A stretch of 64,000 nucleotides of DNA from Prochlorococcus sp. AG-686-J21 (GTDB lineage: Bacteria; Cyanobacteriota; Cyanobacteriia; PCC-6307; Cyanobiaceae): contig QCVS01000002.1 in assembly GCA_003210285.1 (NCBI GenBank), positions 1 to 64,000 of the forward strand. Direction: 5' to 3'. A program made the position numbers and the translations under genes. This document shows, piece after piece, positions 1-9,426 of the stretch. A model generated the notes under the pieces. It saw only the letters and a list, made by a program, of their open reading frames with translations, did no database searches and had not been told where the DNA came from. Numbering within the stretch: the first letter of the stretch is position 1; every line of letters begins with the position of its first letter.

Positions 1-40
1 ATTTCAAATAATTTTCACTAAATAAGTTAAAATAAACAAA

Positions 41-46
41 TATACT
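41..46 (+). promoter_or_regulatory. Candidate -10 box upstream of manC
   Basis: TATACT lies 19 bases upstream of the manC start codon, at a spacing giving a very short leader. No -35 element is obvious, and chance matches are common in such AT-rich DNA, so this is only a candidate. Confidence 0.3.
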
Positions 47-65
47 TCTAGAGAAATTAATAATA

Positions 66-1505
66 ATGTCTAGTAGGTTTATTTTTCCAATAATTTTATG
101 TGGAGGATCTGGCTCAAGACTTTGGCCCTTATCAAGGGAAAGTTATCCAAAGCAATTTTTATCAATAAGAAAAGAAGATGAATACAGCCTTTTTCAAAAG
201 ACGATCAAAAGGATATTAACTTTAAAGAATCTTAAAAAACCAATATTGGTTTGTAACGAAGAACATAGATTTATTGTGGCTGAACAAATGCGGCAACTAA
301 ACATTGATGAATTTATAATATTGCTTGAACCATTTGGAAGAAATACTGCACCAGCAATTACTCTTGCAGCATTAAAGTCTCTAGAACTTGAAGATGATCC
401 AACTCTTTTAGTTTTATCTTCTGACCATGACATAAAAAATGTTGAAAAATTTTTAAACGTAGTTAAGACTGGTTTAAAATTTGCAGAAAATAATAAGTTA
501 GTAACCTTTGGAGTTGTTCCAAAATCTGCTGAGATAGGTTATGGGTACATAAAAGCTACAAAACCATTTGGGGAGAACATAGAGGGTTTTAATATTGAAA
601 GTTTTATAGAAAAACCGGATAAAAAAACGGCCCAGAAATTAATTAAAGACAATCGATATACTTGGAATAGTGGAATGTTTATGTTTAAAGCTAAAGAGAT
701 AATTACAGAGATAAATAAATTTTCACCTCAAATTTTAAACTCCTGTAAAAAAGCTATTAGTAAAAGTAAGTTCGACCTTTTTTTTCAGAGATTAGATAAA
801 TCTTCTTTTGAGGAATGTGATGATATATCAATAGATTTTGCTGTAATGGAAAAAACATCTAAGGGTATAGTTATACCCTTAGATGCTGGGTGGAGTGATA
901 TCGGTAGTTGGGAAAGTTTATGGGATAACTCACAAAAAGATCCTCAGGGAAATTATACAGAAGGGAAAGTTATACTAGAAAACTCAAAAAATTCCTATCT
1001 CAGAAGTGAGCACAGATTAATAGTAGGAATAGATTTAGATGAATTAATAATAGTAGAAACTAGAGATGCAATATTAATTTCTAATAAAAAATCATCTCAA
1101 AAAGTAAAGGATATAGTTAATTATTTAAAAAAAAGTAAAATTCCAGAGGGTAATACGCATGCAAAGATTTATAGACCATGGGGACATTACCTTTCTTTGG
1201 TTGAAGATAATCGTTGGCAAGTAAAGTTAATATCAGTTAAGCCAGGAGAAAATTTATCTCTGCAAATGCATCATCACAGATCAGAGCATTGGGTTGTTGT
1301 AAACGGGACCGCAAAAGTAGAAGTAGGAGCAAAAGTAGAAATATTATCTGAGAATCAAAGTGTTTATATTCCTTTAGGATCAAAACATAAATTATCAAAT
1401 CCTGGCAAAATACCATTAACACTTATAGAAGTTCAAAGTGGTTCATATATAGCTGAAGATGATATTGTGAGATTTGACGACAAATATGGTCGGTTAGAAA
1501 AATAA
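66..1505 (+). CDS. manC: Mannose-1-phosphate guanylyltransferase / mannose-6-phosphate isomerase
   Basis: Converts mannose-1-phosphate and GTP into GDP-mannose, the precursor of mannose, fucose and related residues in surface glycans; cytoplasmic. The nucleotidyltransferase signature GGSGSRLWPLSRESYPKQFL spans residues 13-32, followed by FGRNTAPAI near 96 and FIEKP near 180. A C-terminal cupin (about 375-475, with MHHHRSEHW) is the type II phosphomannose isomerase part. At 479 aa it has the full length of the bifunctional family. ATG start 19 bases after a candidate -10 box. UDP-glucose dehydrogenase follows 15 bases downstream on the same strand. A perfect 14-bp inverted repeat lies within the gene at 856-885. 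Confidence 0.95.
   Translation: MSSRFIFPIILCGGSGSRLWPLSRESYPKQFLSIRKEDEYSLFQKTIKRILTLKNLKKPILVCNEEHRFIVAEQMRQLNIDEFIILLEPFGRNTAPAITLAALKSLELEDDPTLLVLSSDHDIKNVEKFLNVVKTGLKFAENNKLVTFGVVPKSAEIGYGYIKATKPFGENIEGFNIESFIEKPDKKTAQKLIKDNRYTWNSGMFMFKAKEIITEINKFSPQILNSCKKAISKSKFDLFFQRLDKSSFEECDDISIDFAVMEKTSKGIVIPLDAGWSDIGSWESLWDNSQKDPQGNYTEGKVILENSKNSYLRSEHRLIVGIDLDELIIVETRDAILISNKKSSQKVKDIVNYLKKSKIPEGNTHAKIYRPWGHYLSLVEDNRWQVKLISVKPGENLSLQMHHHRSEHWVVVNGTAKVEVGAKVEILSENQSVYIPLGSKHKLSNPGKIPLTLIEVQSGSYIAEDDIVRFDDKYGRLEK
856..885. repeat. Perfect 14-bp inverted repeat inside manC
   Basis: The arm CATCTAAGGGTATA (856-869) is exactly mirrored at 872-885, with only GT between. It lies in the coding region for residues about 264-273 of ManC. 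There is no T-run after it, so it is not a standard terminator. Function unknown; it could form a cruciform or RNA hairpin, or be chance. Confidence 0.7.
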
Positions 1506-1520
1506 TTAAAAATTAAAAAA

Positions 1521-2960
1521 ATGTATAAACTTTTAAAAAATATTTGTTGCATAGGAGCTGGATATGTTGGCGGCCCCACTATGTCTGTCATAGCAGACAA
1601 ATGCCCAAATATAATAGTTAATGTAGTTGATAGCAACAAAAAAAGAATTGATTTATGGAACAGTACAGATCTTAATAAATTGCCTATCTTTGAACCTGGT
1701 TTGGAGCAAATAATAAAAAGATGTAGAGGTAGGAACTTACATTTCAGCTCTAATATTAGAGAATGCATCGCAAAAGCAGATATGATATTTATTTCTGTAA
1801 ACACTCCTACAAAGAAAAAAGGCATTGGAGCTGGGAAAGCAAGTGATCTTAAATGGGTCGAAGCATGTGCTAGACAAGTAGCTGAATTTTCAAGTGGATA
1901 TACTATCGTAGTAGAAAAAAGCACCTTACCAGTAAAAACAGCCGAAGCAATTAAAAGTATTCTTGAGACCGCGCAGTTATCTTTGGGGGGGGATTCAAAA
2001 AAAAGTTTTGATGTTCTATCTAACCCAGAATTTCTCTCTGAGGGTTCAGCAATTGAAGATTTAGAGAATCCTGATAGAGTTTTAATAGGAGGAGATAATA
2101 AAAAAGCAATAAAAATATTAAGTAATATTTATCGAAATTGGGTTCCAGAAAAAAATATTATTTGTACAAATATTTGGAGTAGCGAACTTGCAAAACTTAC
2201 GGCAAACGCTTTTTTAGCTCAAAGAATAAGTTCGATAAATGCAATAAGTGCTTTATGCGAATCTACAGGTGCGGATGTGAGAGAAGTTGCAAGAGCGATT
2301 GGAACAGATAGCAGAATTGGTTCGAAATTTCTTGATTCAGGACCAGGCTTTGGGGGAAGTTGCTTTAAAAAAGATATATTAAATTTAGTTTATTTATCAA
2401 ATTATTTCGGTTTGAATGAGGTTGCAAATTTTTGGGAAGGTGTTGTTCATTTAAATAATTGGCACCAACATAGAATATCTGAATTGATAATCAAAAAGCT
2501 ATTAGGAACAATTACAGGTAAGAAAATTTTAATTCTTGGCTTTGCATTTAAGGCTAATACAAATGATACAAGAGAGTCAGCAGCAATTAGTATTTGCAGA
2601 GATTTGCTCGAAGAGGGAGCGATTTTATTTATTCATGATCCAAAAGTAGATCCTAATCAGATTTCAGAGGATTTAAAGATTAAAGAAAATATTGAATTGA
2701 AAAAATATAAAGAAATTAATTATTCGGAGGAAGGTTCCTGGTGTTCAGTTATTAATATTAAAAGCTCTTTTAAAAATGCAGACGCAGCAGTAGTACTAAC
2801 AGAGTGGGAAGAATATTCAAGAATCGACTGGGGAGATGCTGCAATAAAGATGAGACATCCAGCTTGGGTATTTGATGCTAGATCCATCATTGAGAAAGAT
2901 CAATTAAAATCTTTTGATTTAAATTTATGGAGAATAGGTGATGGCTCTATGGTCAAATAA
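1521..2960 (+). CDS. ugd: UDP-glucose 6-dehydrogenase (animal/plant-like class)
   Basis: Oxidises UDP-glucose to UDP-glucuronate with two NAD+. The N-terminal Rossmann motif GAGYVGGP starts near residue 12, and the catalytic cysteine is Cys281 in GFGGSCFKKD. The C-terminal UDP-binding domain contains LGFAFKANTNDTRES. The length (479 aa) and the GGP variant of the glycine loop resemble the longer eukaryote-like UGDH class rather than short bacterial Ugd. Its product would feed the UDP-glucuronate 4-epimerase at 4042-5097. It probably forms an operon with manC and converges with galE 12 bases away. Confidence 0.93.
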   Translation: MYKLLKNICCIGAGYVGGPTMSVIADKCPNIIVNVVDSNKKRIDLWNSTDLNKLPIFEPGLEQIIKRCRGRNLHFSSNIRECIAKADMIFISVNTPTKKKGIGAGKASDLKWVEACARQVAEFSSGYTIVVEKSTLPVKTAEAIKSILETAQLSLGGDSKKSFDVLSNPEFLSEGSAIEDLENPDRVLIGGDNKKAIKILSNIYRNWVPEKNIICTNIWSSELAKLTANAFLAQRISSINAISALCESTGADVREVARAIGTDSRIGSKFLDSGPGFGGSCFKKDILNLVYLSNYFGLNEVANFWEGVVHLNNWHQHRISELIIKKLLGTITGKKILILGFAFKANTNDTRESAAISICRDLLEEGAILFIHDPKVDPNQISEDLKIKENIELKKYKEINYSEEGSWCSVINIKSSFKNADAAVVLTEWEEYSRIDWGDAAIKMRHPAWVFDARSIIEKDQLKSFDLNLWRIGDGSMVK

Positions 2961-2972
2961 ATATTATTTTTA

Positions 2973-4016
2973 TTAACCTTTTACCTGTTGCCATCTCCAC
3001 CCATCCTTACACATTTCATTAATTGTCTTAGTTGGTTTCCAATTTAAGAGAGAGTATGCAAAACCGTTATCAGCAACAATTCTCGCGATATCTCCAACTC
3101 TTCTATCTGCATAATTAAAAGGCACCTTAACTTTATTTTCTTCCTGAAAAATATTTACAAGTTCTAAAACACTAGTACCTATTCCTGTTCCAAGATTTAA
3201 GTTTATAAATCTACATTCGTTTTCAAGTAAAAACTCTAATGATAAGATATGCCCTTCAGCAAGATCCATAACATGAATATAATCTCTGATACATGTCCCG
3301 TCGCTAGTATCCCAATCATTACCAAATATTTCTAATCTTTCAATTTTTCCGATCGCAACTTGATTAATAAATGGGAATATATTATTTGGTATACCATTTG
3401 GATTATCTCCAATAAGGCCAGTACTATGTGCACCTATAGGATTAAAGTATCTAAGACAAGCAATTCTCCATTTATCTGATTTACTATCATAAATATTTTT
3501 TAAAAAATTTTCTATAGCAGCTTTGGTATGACCATAAGGATTAATAGGATTAACAGCAGCATTTTCAGAAATTAAAAAGTCTTTTGAACAACCATATACA
3601 GTAGCGCTACTACTAAATATTAAAGTTCTACAGTCATATTTTTCCATTACTTCAATTAATCTAAATGTACCTATAAAGTTAAAATCCCAATATTTAGAGG
3701 GTTCCTTTAATGATTCGGCAACAGCTTTAAGACCTGCAAAGTGTATTACACCTACTATTCTTTTGCCCTCATTTGCTGATTTCCTAAAAATTCCTTCTAA
3801 TAGATTTTTATCCCTTATGTCACCCTCAAAGAAAATAATTCTTCTTAGTAAATTAGAATCAATTCGTTTAGCAAGAATTTTTATCCTTTCATAAAAATTT
3901 CTAGAGCTATTAATGAATGAGTCAACAATGACAACTTCATAATCTTTTTGCAATAAAACTATAGAAGTATGACTTCCAATAAAACCATTGCCACCAGTAA
4001 CTAGGATTCTTTTCAT
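2973..4016 (-). CDS. galE: UDP-glucose 4-epimerase
   Basis: Interconverts UDP-glucose and UDP-galactose (and possibly the N-acetyl forms) in the cytoplasm. An extended SDR: NAD-binding GGNGFIG at residues 8-14, SSSATVYG, and the catalytic pair Tyr161/Lys165 in PYGHTK. The GalE-typical CIRDYIHVMDLAEGH follows in the C-terminal half. Full length at 347 aa. It is the last gene of a minus-strand run starting with the aminotransferase at 9426, and is 25 bases from the next epimerase. Confidence 0.93.
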   Translation of the reverse strand: MKRILVTGGNGFIGSHTSIVLLQKDYEVVIVDSFINSSRNFYERIKILAKRIDSNLLRRIIFFEGDIRDKNLLEGIFRKSANEGKRIVGVIHFAGLKAVAESLKEPSKYWDFNFIGTFRLIEVMEKYDCRTLIFSSSATVYGCSKDFLISENAAVNPINPYGHTKAAIENFLKNIYDSKSDKWRIACLRYFNPIGAHSTGLIGDNPNGIPNNIFPFINQVAIGKIERLEIFGNDWDTSDGTCIRDYIHVMDLAEGHILSLEFLLENECRFINLNLGTGIGTSVLELVNIFQEENKVKVPFNYADRRVGDIARIVADNGFAYSLLNWKPTKTINEMCKDGWRWQQVKG

Positions 4017-4041
4017 AGATAACTTTAAATTTAAAAAAAAA

Positions 4042-5097
4042 TTAATTTAATTTTTTAGATTTATTCCAATAATAATCAAGATACCATTTAGCGAATTTAA
4101 TGATCCCCCTCTCTATGGACACTTTTGGTTTAAAGCTTATCCATTCTTCTAAAAGTTTTGTATTTGCGTAAGTTTCCTGAACATCACCTTTCTGAATAGG
4201 TTTCATTAATTTTATAGCTTTTTCTCCTAAAGCATTTTCTAATAATTCAATGAATTTCAATAATGCAATTGGATCACTATTACCAACATTAAAAATTCGA
4301 TGTGGTGAAAATGAAGTGGAAGGATTGGGTCTAGAACGGTCAAAATTTATATCTGGAAAAGCTGGTTTAATACAGCAACTAATAATAGAAGTCACAACAT
4401 CATCTATATAAGTGAAATCCCTTTTCATCTTTCCATAATTAAAGACGTCAATAGGAATCTTATTGAGAATAGAATTTGCGAAAATCATAGGGGCCATATC
4501 AGGTCTCCCCCATGGTCCATAAACTGTAAAAAACCTCAGTCCAGTTGAAGGTATTCCATAAAGATGACTATATGAATGAGCCATTAATTCATTAGATTTT
4601 TTTGTTGCAGCATAGAGACTTACAGGATGATTCACACCATCAGTTTCTGCAAAAGGTGTTGTAGAGTTTCCGCCGTAAACTGAACTACTCGAAGCATAAA
4701 TAAAATTCTTAATTTTTACTTTTCTACAACACTCCAATATATTTGAAAACCCTAAAAGGTTACTATATATGTACTCTTCAGGGTGATTAATTGAATGCCT
4801 AACTCCTGCTTGAGCCGCTAAATTAATAACAGTTGAGGGATTTGCATGATAGAAAATTTCATTAATTTGCTTTTTATTTCCAATATCACATTTAATGAAA
4901 TGCCATTTATTTTTTATACACAAGGAAGATTTTTTTATTAATTCAATACGTTTTAATTTTAGATTTACTTCATAATAATCATTTAGGTTATCTAATCCGA
5001 CAACATTAAAACCTTGATTAAGTAATTCAGTGCATAATGCTGCGCCTATAAATCCTGCTGCACCAGTGACTAAGATTTGATCATTATTTTTATTCAT
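4042..5097 (-). CDS. UDP-glucuronate 4-epimerase (CapI/LpsL/GAE type)
   Basis: Predicted to convert UDP-glucuronate to UDP-galacturonate. Extended SDR with GAAGFIGAA at residues 12-20, the DNLNDYYEVNLK segment diagnostic of UDP-uronate 4-epimerases, SSSSVYGG, and catalytic Tyr162/Lys166 in LYAATKKSNE. Full length (351 aa). Its substrate is the product of the UDP-glucose dehydrogenase at 1521-2960, so the pair gives a UDP-GlcA/UDP-GalA supply. The family assignment is firm, the exact uronate specificity a little less so. Confidence 0.88.
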   Translation of the reverse strand: MNKNNDQILVTGAAGFIGAALCTELLNQGFNVVGLDNLNDYYEVNLKLKRIELIKKSSLCIKNKWHFIKCDIGNKKQINEIFYHANPSTVINLAAQAGVRHSINHPEEYIYSNLLGFSNILECCRKVKIKNFIYASSSSVYGGNSTTPFAETDGVNHPVSLYAATKKSNELMAHSYSHLYGIPSTGLRFFTVYGPWGRPDMAPMIFANSILNKIPIDVFNYGKMKRDFTYIDDVVTSIISCCIKPAFPDINFDRSRPNPSTSFSPHRIFNVGNSDPIALLKFIELLENALGEKAIKLMKPIQKGDVQETYANTKLLEEWISFKPKVSIERGIIKFAKWYLDYYWNKSKKLN

Positions 5098-5124
5098 ATA
5101 ATTTTTTAATTTTATTAAATTAAT

Positions 5125-6243
5125 TTAAACATTTAAAAAATCACAACATGCTGAAAGAATTCTTTTACTTGACTGACCATCTCCAAATGGATTAATTGCT
5201 TTGGACATCATTTTATAATTACTTTTATTTGATAAAAGTAGATGTGCTTCATTAAAAATATTATCAGGGTCTGTTCCAACTAATTTCGCTGTTCCAGCAC
5301 TTATTGCTTCTGGTCTCTCTGTATTTTCTCTAACTACTAGAACGGGCTTACCTAATGAGGGAGCTTCTTCTTGCAATCCCCCTGAGTCAGTAATTAAAAA
5401 ATAACATTTTTTAATTACAAAAACTAATTCATCATATTGTAAAGGTTCAATCAATAATACTCTCGATGAATCTTTTAGTGTATTGATGAAAACATCTCTT
5501 ACTATTTTATTTGGATGTAATGGAAAAATCACAAAACAATCTTTATGTTTATCCAATATTTTTTTAATTGCTAATGCTATTTTGTAAAGATTCTCCCCCC
5601 AATTTTCCCTCCTGTGAACTGTAAGCAAAATGATACGATTACTTTCCCAATCAACTTTTAAAATATTTTTAAAAGATTTGGCTTTATTTGCAACAAACAA
5701 AAAAGAATCTATTACTGTATTACCAGTAAGGTATACATTTTTTGATATTCCCGATTTAAGTAAATTTTCTTTAGAGTTTTGTGTAGGACAAAAATGTAAG
5801 GTTGCTATTTGGGATATTAATCTTCTATTAGCTTCTTCAGGATAAGGATTAAATATATCGTTAGTTCTTAAACCAGCTTCCACATGACCAACAGGTATCT
5901 TTTCATAAAATGCTGCTAATGACGAAATAAAAGCTGAAGAAGTATCGCCTTGTACTAAAACAAGATCAGGCTTGAAACTAGAAAATTCTTCTTTCAAACC
6001 ATTTAGTATTGCTGATGAAATGTCTGAGAGGCCTTGATTCTCTTTCATCAAATTTAAATCATTATCAGCTTTAAGACAGAATAACTCCATAACATTAAAA
6101 ACTATTTCTTTATGTTGTCCAGTAAGAATTATTCTAGTTTTAAATTTTTTGCATTCCTTGAAAGATAAAATTAATGGTGCAAGTTTTATTGCTTCTGGTC
6201 TGGTTCCTAATATTATTGATATTAGTGGTTTATCATTTATCAA
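5125..6243 (-). CDS. wecB: UDP-N-acetylglucosamine 2-epimerase (non-hydrolysing)
   Basis: Interconverts UDP-GlcNAc and UDP-ManNAc. The family start LGTRPEAIKLAPL is at residues 12-24. HVEAGLRT and the conserved ITDSGGLQEEAPSLGKPVLV and RENTERPEA motifs follow. Length 372 aa matches WecB/MnaA. The partner dehydrogenase WecC is encoded at 13928-15136, so the locus can make UDP-ManNAcA. It lies between CapD/WbpM and the uronate epimerase on the minus strand. Confidence 0.94.
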   Translation of the reverse strand: MINDKPLISIILGTRPEAIKLAPLILSFKECKKFKTRIILTGQHKEIVFNVMELFCLKADNDLNLMKENQGLSDISSAILNGLKEEFSSFKPDLVLVQGDTSSAFISSLAAFYEKIPVGHVEAGLRTNDIFNPYPEEANRRLISQIATLHFCPTQNSKENLLKSGISKNVYLTGNTVIDSFLFVANKAKSFKNILKVDWESNRIILLTVHRRENWGENLYKIALAIKKILDKHKDCFVIFPLHPNKIVRDVFINTLKDSSRVLLIEPLQYDELVFVIKKCYFLITDSGGLQEEAPSLGKPVLVVRENTERPEAISAGTAKLVGTDPDNIFNEAHLLLSNKSNYKMMSKAINPFGDGQSSKRILSACCDFLNV

Positions 6244-6313
6244 AATATAAATCTTTCCCTTTTATTTTTTTACCTGATTATAGTTTATATCGAAATAATA
6301 AATCATAGAAAAA

Positions 6314-8218
6314 TTAATCTATATTTCTATTTGATTTTTCTTCCCAAGTTGGAACAAGCTCTTTTAATAACTTTAATGATGATTCTAAATCAAAATTTTC
6401 CAAATAACTATTTAAAATTTCTATTTTCGGCATAAATTCTTCATAAGGAATAAACTTTTCATTGGCCTTAAATATAAGAGGGTGTTCAGTTGTTTCTGAT
6501 TTTGCATCAATCAATAATTCTTCATACATTTTTTCACCAGGCCTCAACCCTATTGATAGTATTTCTATATCACCATCAGGATTATCCTTATTTTTAATTG
6601 TTAATCCACTAAGTTTAATCATTTGTTCAGCTAAGCTGAATATTCTAACTGGTTGACCCATATCTAGAAGAAATAACTCTCCACCTTTTCCTAAGCATGA
6701 TGCCTGAATAACTAGATAGGAGGCTTCAGGTATAGTCATGAAATATCTTTCTACATTTTTATGGGTAAGAGTTATGGGCCCACCTGATTTTATCTGTTCA
6801 TTAAAAAGCGGTACTACTGAACCTGATGAATTAAGTACATTCCCAAAACGTACCATAGAAAAAATTGTTTTATTTTTACTAGACTTTAAACAGCTGATTC
6901 TTTCAGCATATGCTTGAACAATTAACTCTGAAAGTCTCTTAGAAGCTCCCATTACATTTGTAGGTCTAACTGCCTTATCAGAGGAAATAAGGACAACCTG
7001 TTTTAAATTATTTTGAATAGCTGCTTCACAAACAGATCTTGTTGATATTACATTATTATATAAACCTACGACTGGATTATTTTCTACGAGAGGAACATGC
7101 TTGTAAGCAGCTGCATGAAATATTCTATCTACTTTTTCTTCCTTAAATATTTTATTAAGTAATTTCAGATTATCTACATTTGCCAAAATAGCCTTTATTT
7201 TTGTTGAAGTATTTTGCATCAAAATTTCCTTTTCAATTTTGTACAAACTTGGCTCACTATTATCTAGTAATATTAAGTTTTTTGGCCTAAATTTCAAAAT
7301 TCTTCTACTTAACTCAGATCCAATAGAGCCACCTGCTCCAGATACACAAATATTAGATTCTTTAAATTTATCTCCAATCAAGTTATTATCTAAATCCACC
7401 ATGTTGCGACCTAAAAGGTCTTCAACCATTATTGGACGTAAAGAATCAATTTTTGCTTTGCCTAAAATTAAATCATCTATTGAAGGTACTTGTAAAACTT
7501 GAATACCTTCACTTTGAATTTTATTTATTATCTTGCGCAATTCTTGACGTCCCAATGATGGAATTGCAAGAAAAATCTTATCTATATCATTAATAAATAA
7601 TTTTAAATCATTTGGAGACTTAATATCAACGCCATTGAGAGATCTTCCCGATAGATTTGGATCATCATCAAAAATAACAACTACCTTATAAGTATTATTT
7701 AGTGAAAGAGAACTTAGAAGTTGAGCACCAGCACTTCCCGCACCATATATAGCAATCTTTAGTTTTTTTTCATTTTCTTTGAATTTCAATTTATATATTA
7801 ATTCCTTTAAGAAAATCCTACTAAAAGCAATGGCTGTCGAAAAAAACATCCAAATCAAAATCACTATTGCTATTGGAGGCTTCGTTAACTTTGAAAAATA
7901 AATAAAAAAATAGAAAGAACTAATCCCAAAAAAATTAATTAAGAAATTTTTGTAAATCATATTATTATCAAAAAATCTTGAAATATTTTTGTACTGTCCT
8001 AATAGATTATTTATTAAAAAAATAACTAAATAAAGAAAAGGTATAATTTGAAAAAAATTTTTAAATTGAGGGCCTAATAATTTTTCCTCATAAACAAAAA
8101 AACTTATTAAAAAAGATAACCACAATAATATGGCGTCAATAAATAAAAGAATAATTCTTTTATTTAAATTACTTAAATTACTTACTTTTAAAAAAAATCT
8201 TAAATTATGCATTTTCAA
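6314..8218 (-). CDS. Membrane-bound UDP-GlcNAc 4,6-dehydratase (WbpM/PglF/CapD family)
   Basis: Predicted to make UDP-4-keto-6-deoxy-GlcNAc, first step to bacillosamine-, QuiNAc- or FucNAc-type sugars. Residues about 20-135 hold four hydrophobic segments. A first Rossmann domain (GAGSAGAQLL, about 159) is followed by the catalytic SDR domain (SGAGGSIGSEL, 293-303). The active site has the WbpM-type Met423-x3-Lys427 in place of the usual Tyr-x3-Lys, in SSDKAVRPTNVMGASK. Full length at 634 aa. The DegT aminotransferase next upstream is the natural next enzyme. Confidence 0.92.
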   Translation of the reverse strand: MKMHNLRFFLKVSNLSNLNKRIILLFIDAILLWLSFLISFFVYEEKLLGPQFKNFFQIIPFLYLVIFLINNLLGQYKNISRFFDNNMIYKNFLINFFGISSFYFFIYFSKLTKPPIAIVILIWMFFSTAIAFSRIFLKELIYKLKFKENEKKLKIAIYGAGSAGAQLLSSLSLNNTYKVVVIFDDDPNLSGRSLNGVDIKSPNDLKLFINDIDKIFLAIPSLGRQELRKIINKIQSEGIQVLQVPSIDDLILGKAKIDSLRPIMVEDLLGRNMVDLDNNLIGDKFKESNICVSGAGGSIGSELSRRILKFRPKNLILLDNSEPSLYKIEKEILMQNTSTKIKAILANVDNLKLLNKIFKEEKVDRIFHAAAYKHVPLVENNPVVGLYNNVISTRSVCEAAIQNNLKQVVLISSDKAVRPTNVMGASKRLSELIVQAYAERISCLKSSKNKTIFSMVRFGNVLNSSGSVVPLFNEQIKSGGPITLTHKNVERYFMTIPEASYLVIQASCLGKGGELFLLDMGQPVRIFSLAEQMIKLSGLTIKNKDNPDGDIEILSIGLRPGEKMYEELLIDAKSETTEHPLIFKANEKFIPYEEFMPKIEILNSYLENFDLESSLKLLKELVPTWEEKSNRNID

Positions 8219-8241
8219 TTTTTTTTACTATTATCTCATAA

Positions 8242-9426
8242 TTAATTTTGTAAGGTAGCTTCTAGAATGATTCTTTTTATTATCTGAGCATATTCAAACA
8301 TTTGCACCTCAGTTATAGTAGGGTGAACTAAAAACATTAAACTTCTTTCTCCCAATTCCTTGGCTACTGGAAGCCTTTTTACAGGGAAACAACCTAGATC
8401 CACGAAACATTTTTCAAGGTAAATCTCACTGCAACTACCAGAGAACGCAGGATAACCATAATCCAATATTTCATTAATAATCTTGTCTCTGCACCATCCT
8501 TCTTTAATAAATGCAGGTTTTATAAAGCAGTAAAACTTATACCATGCATGTTTAATGTTTTTATCAGGCATTGGGATTCTTAAGCTTCCCAGACTTTTTA
8601 AGTTATCGTAAAGAATTAAAGCATTTCTTGTACGTAATTCGATACTTTTCTCAAGTTTGCTAAGTTGAATTCTACCAATAGCAGATTGTAATTCTGTTAA
8701 TCGATAATTAGTACCCAAATCATCATATATCGACTTGTAAGAAGAGGAATTTACTTGTTTTGATAAAGATTCAAAATTTTTTCCGTGATCTTTAAGAGAA
8801 AATATATATTCCCACAATTTATTATTATTTGTAGCAATCATTCCCCCTTCACCTCCTGTTGTCATAATTTTATCTTGGCAAAAACTCCAAGTTGCTATAT
8901 CACCAAAACTTCCAACAGACTTTTCTTTACCATTGATTTTTATAAAAGCTCCATGGGCCTGTGAACAATCTTCAACTACATAAAGATTATATGTTTTTGC
9001 TAAATTACAAATAGAAACCATTTCTGCTGGCCAACCGCCTAAATGCACTACACTAATCGCTTTAGTTTTTTTACTAATTAAAGGTTTTATTGATTCTGCA
9101 GTAATTGCTCCTGAATTCTTATCAACATCAGCAAATATAATTTTCACTCCTAACATTGCTGCACATGAAGCCGTAGCTATAAATGTTCTAGAAGTAGTAA
9201 TTAATTCATCTCCTGCTTTTAGTCCAAGTGATTTATACGCCGCAGTAAGTGCCAAAGAGCCATTAGCTAAAGCTATTGCGTACTTTGTTCCACAATTTTC
9301 AGCAAATTCTTTCTCAAAAAAACTTGTTTCTAATCCTGTCCATCTATTTACTTTCCCTGATGTTAAAACTCTATTAACTGCTTTAATTTCATCGGAACTA
9401 AATTGAGGCCAAGAAGAAATTTTCAA
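8242..9426 (-). CDS. DegT/DnrJ/EryC1/StrS sugar aminotransferase
   Basis: PLP-dependent transfer of an amino group to a keto nucleotide sugar, probably the product of the adjacent WbpM-type dehydratase. The PLP lysine is Lys186 in WSFCQDKIMTTGGEGG. VEDCSQAHGA (about 151-160) and an N-terminal GKVNRWTG segment are typical. 394 aa is normal. First gene of the leftmost minus-strand run, with a candidate -10 box 23 bases upstream. The stereochemistry of the product cannot be read from the sequence. Confidence 0.88.
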   Translation of the reverse strand: MKISSWPQFSSDEIKAVNRVLTSGKVNRWTGLETSFFEKEFAENCGTKYAIALANGSLALTAAYKSLGLKAGDELITTSRTFIATASCAAMLGVKIIFADVDKNSGAITAESIKPLISKKTKAISVVHLGGWPAEMVSICNLAKTYNLYVVEDCSQAHGAFIKINGKEKSVGSFGDIATWSFCQDKIMTTGGEGGMIATNNNKLWEYIFSLKDHGKNFESLSKQVNSSSYKSIYDDLGTNYRLTELQSAIGRIQLSKLEKSIELRTRNALILYDNLKSLGSLRIPMPDKNIKHAWYKFYCFIKPAFIKEGWCRDKIINEILDYGYPAFSGSCSEIYLEKCFVDLGCFPVKRLPVAKELGERSLMFLVHPTITEVQMFEYAQIIKRIILEATLQN

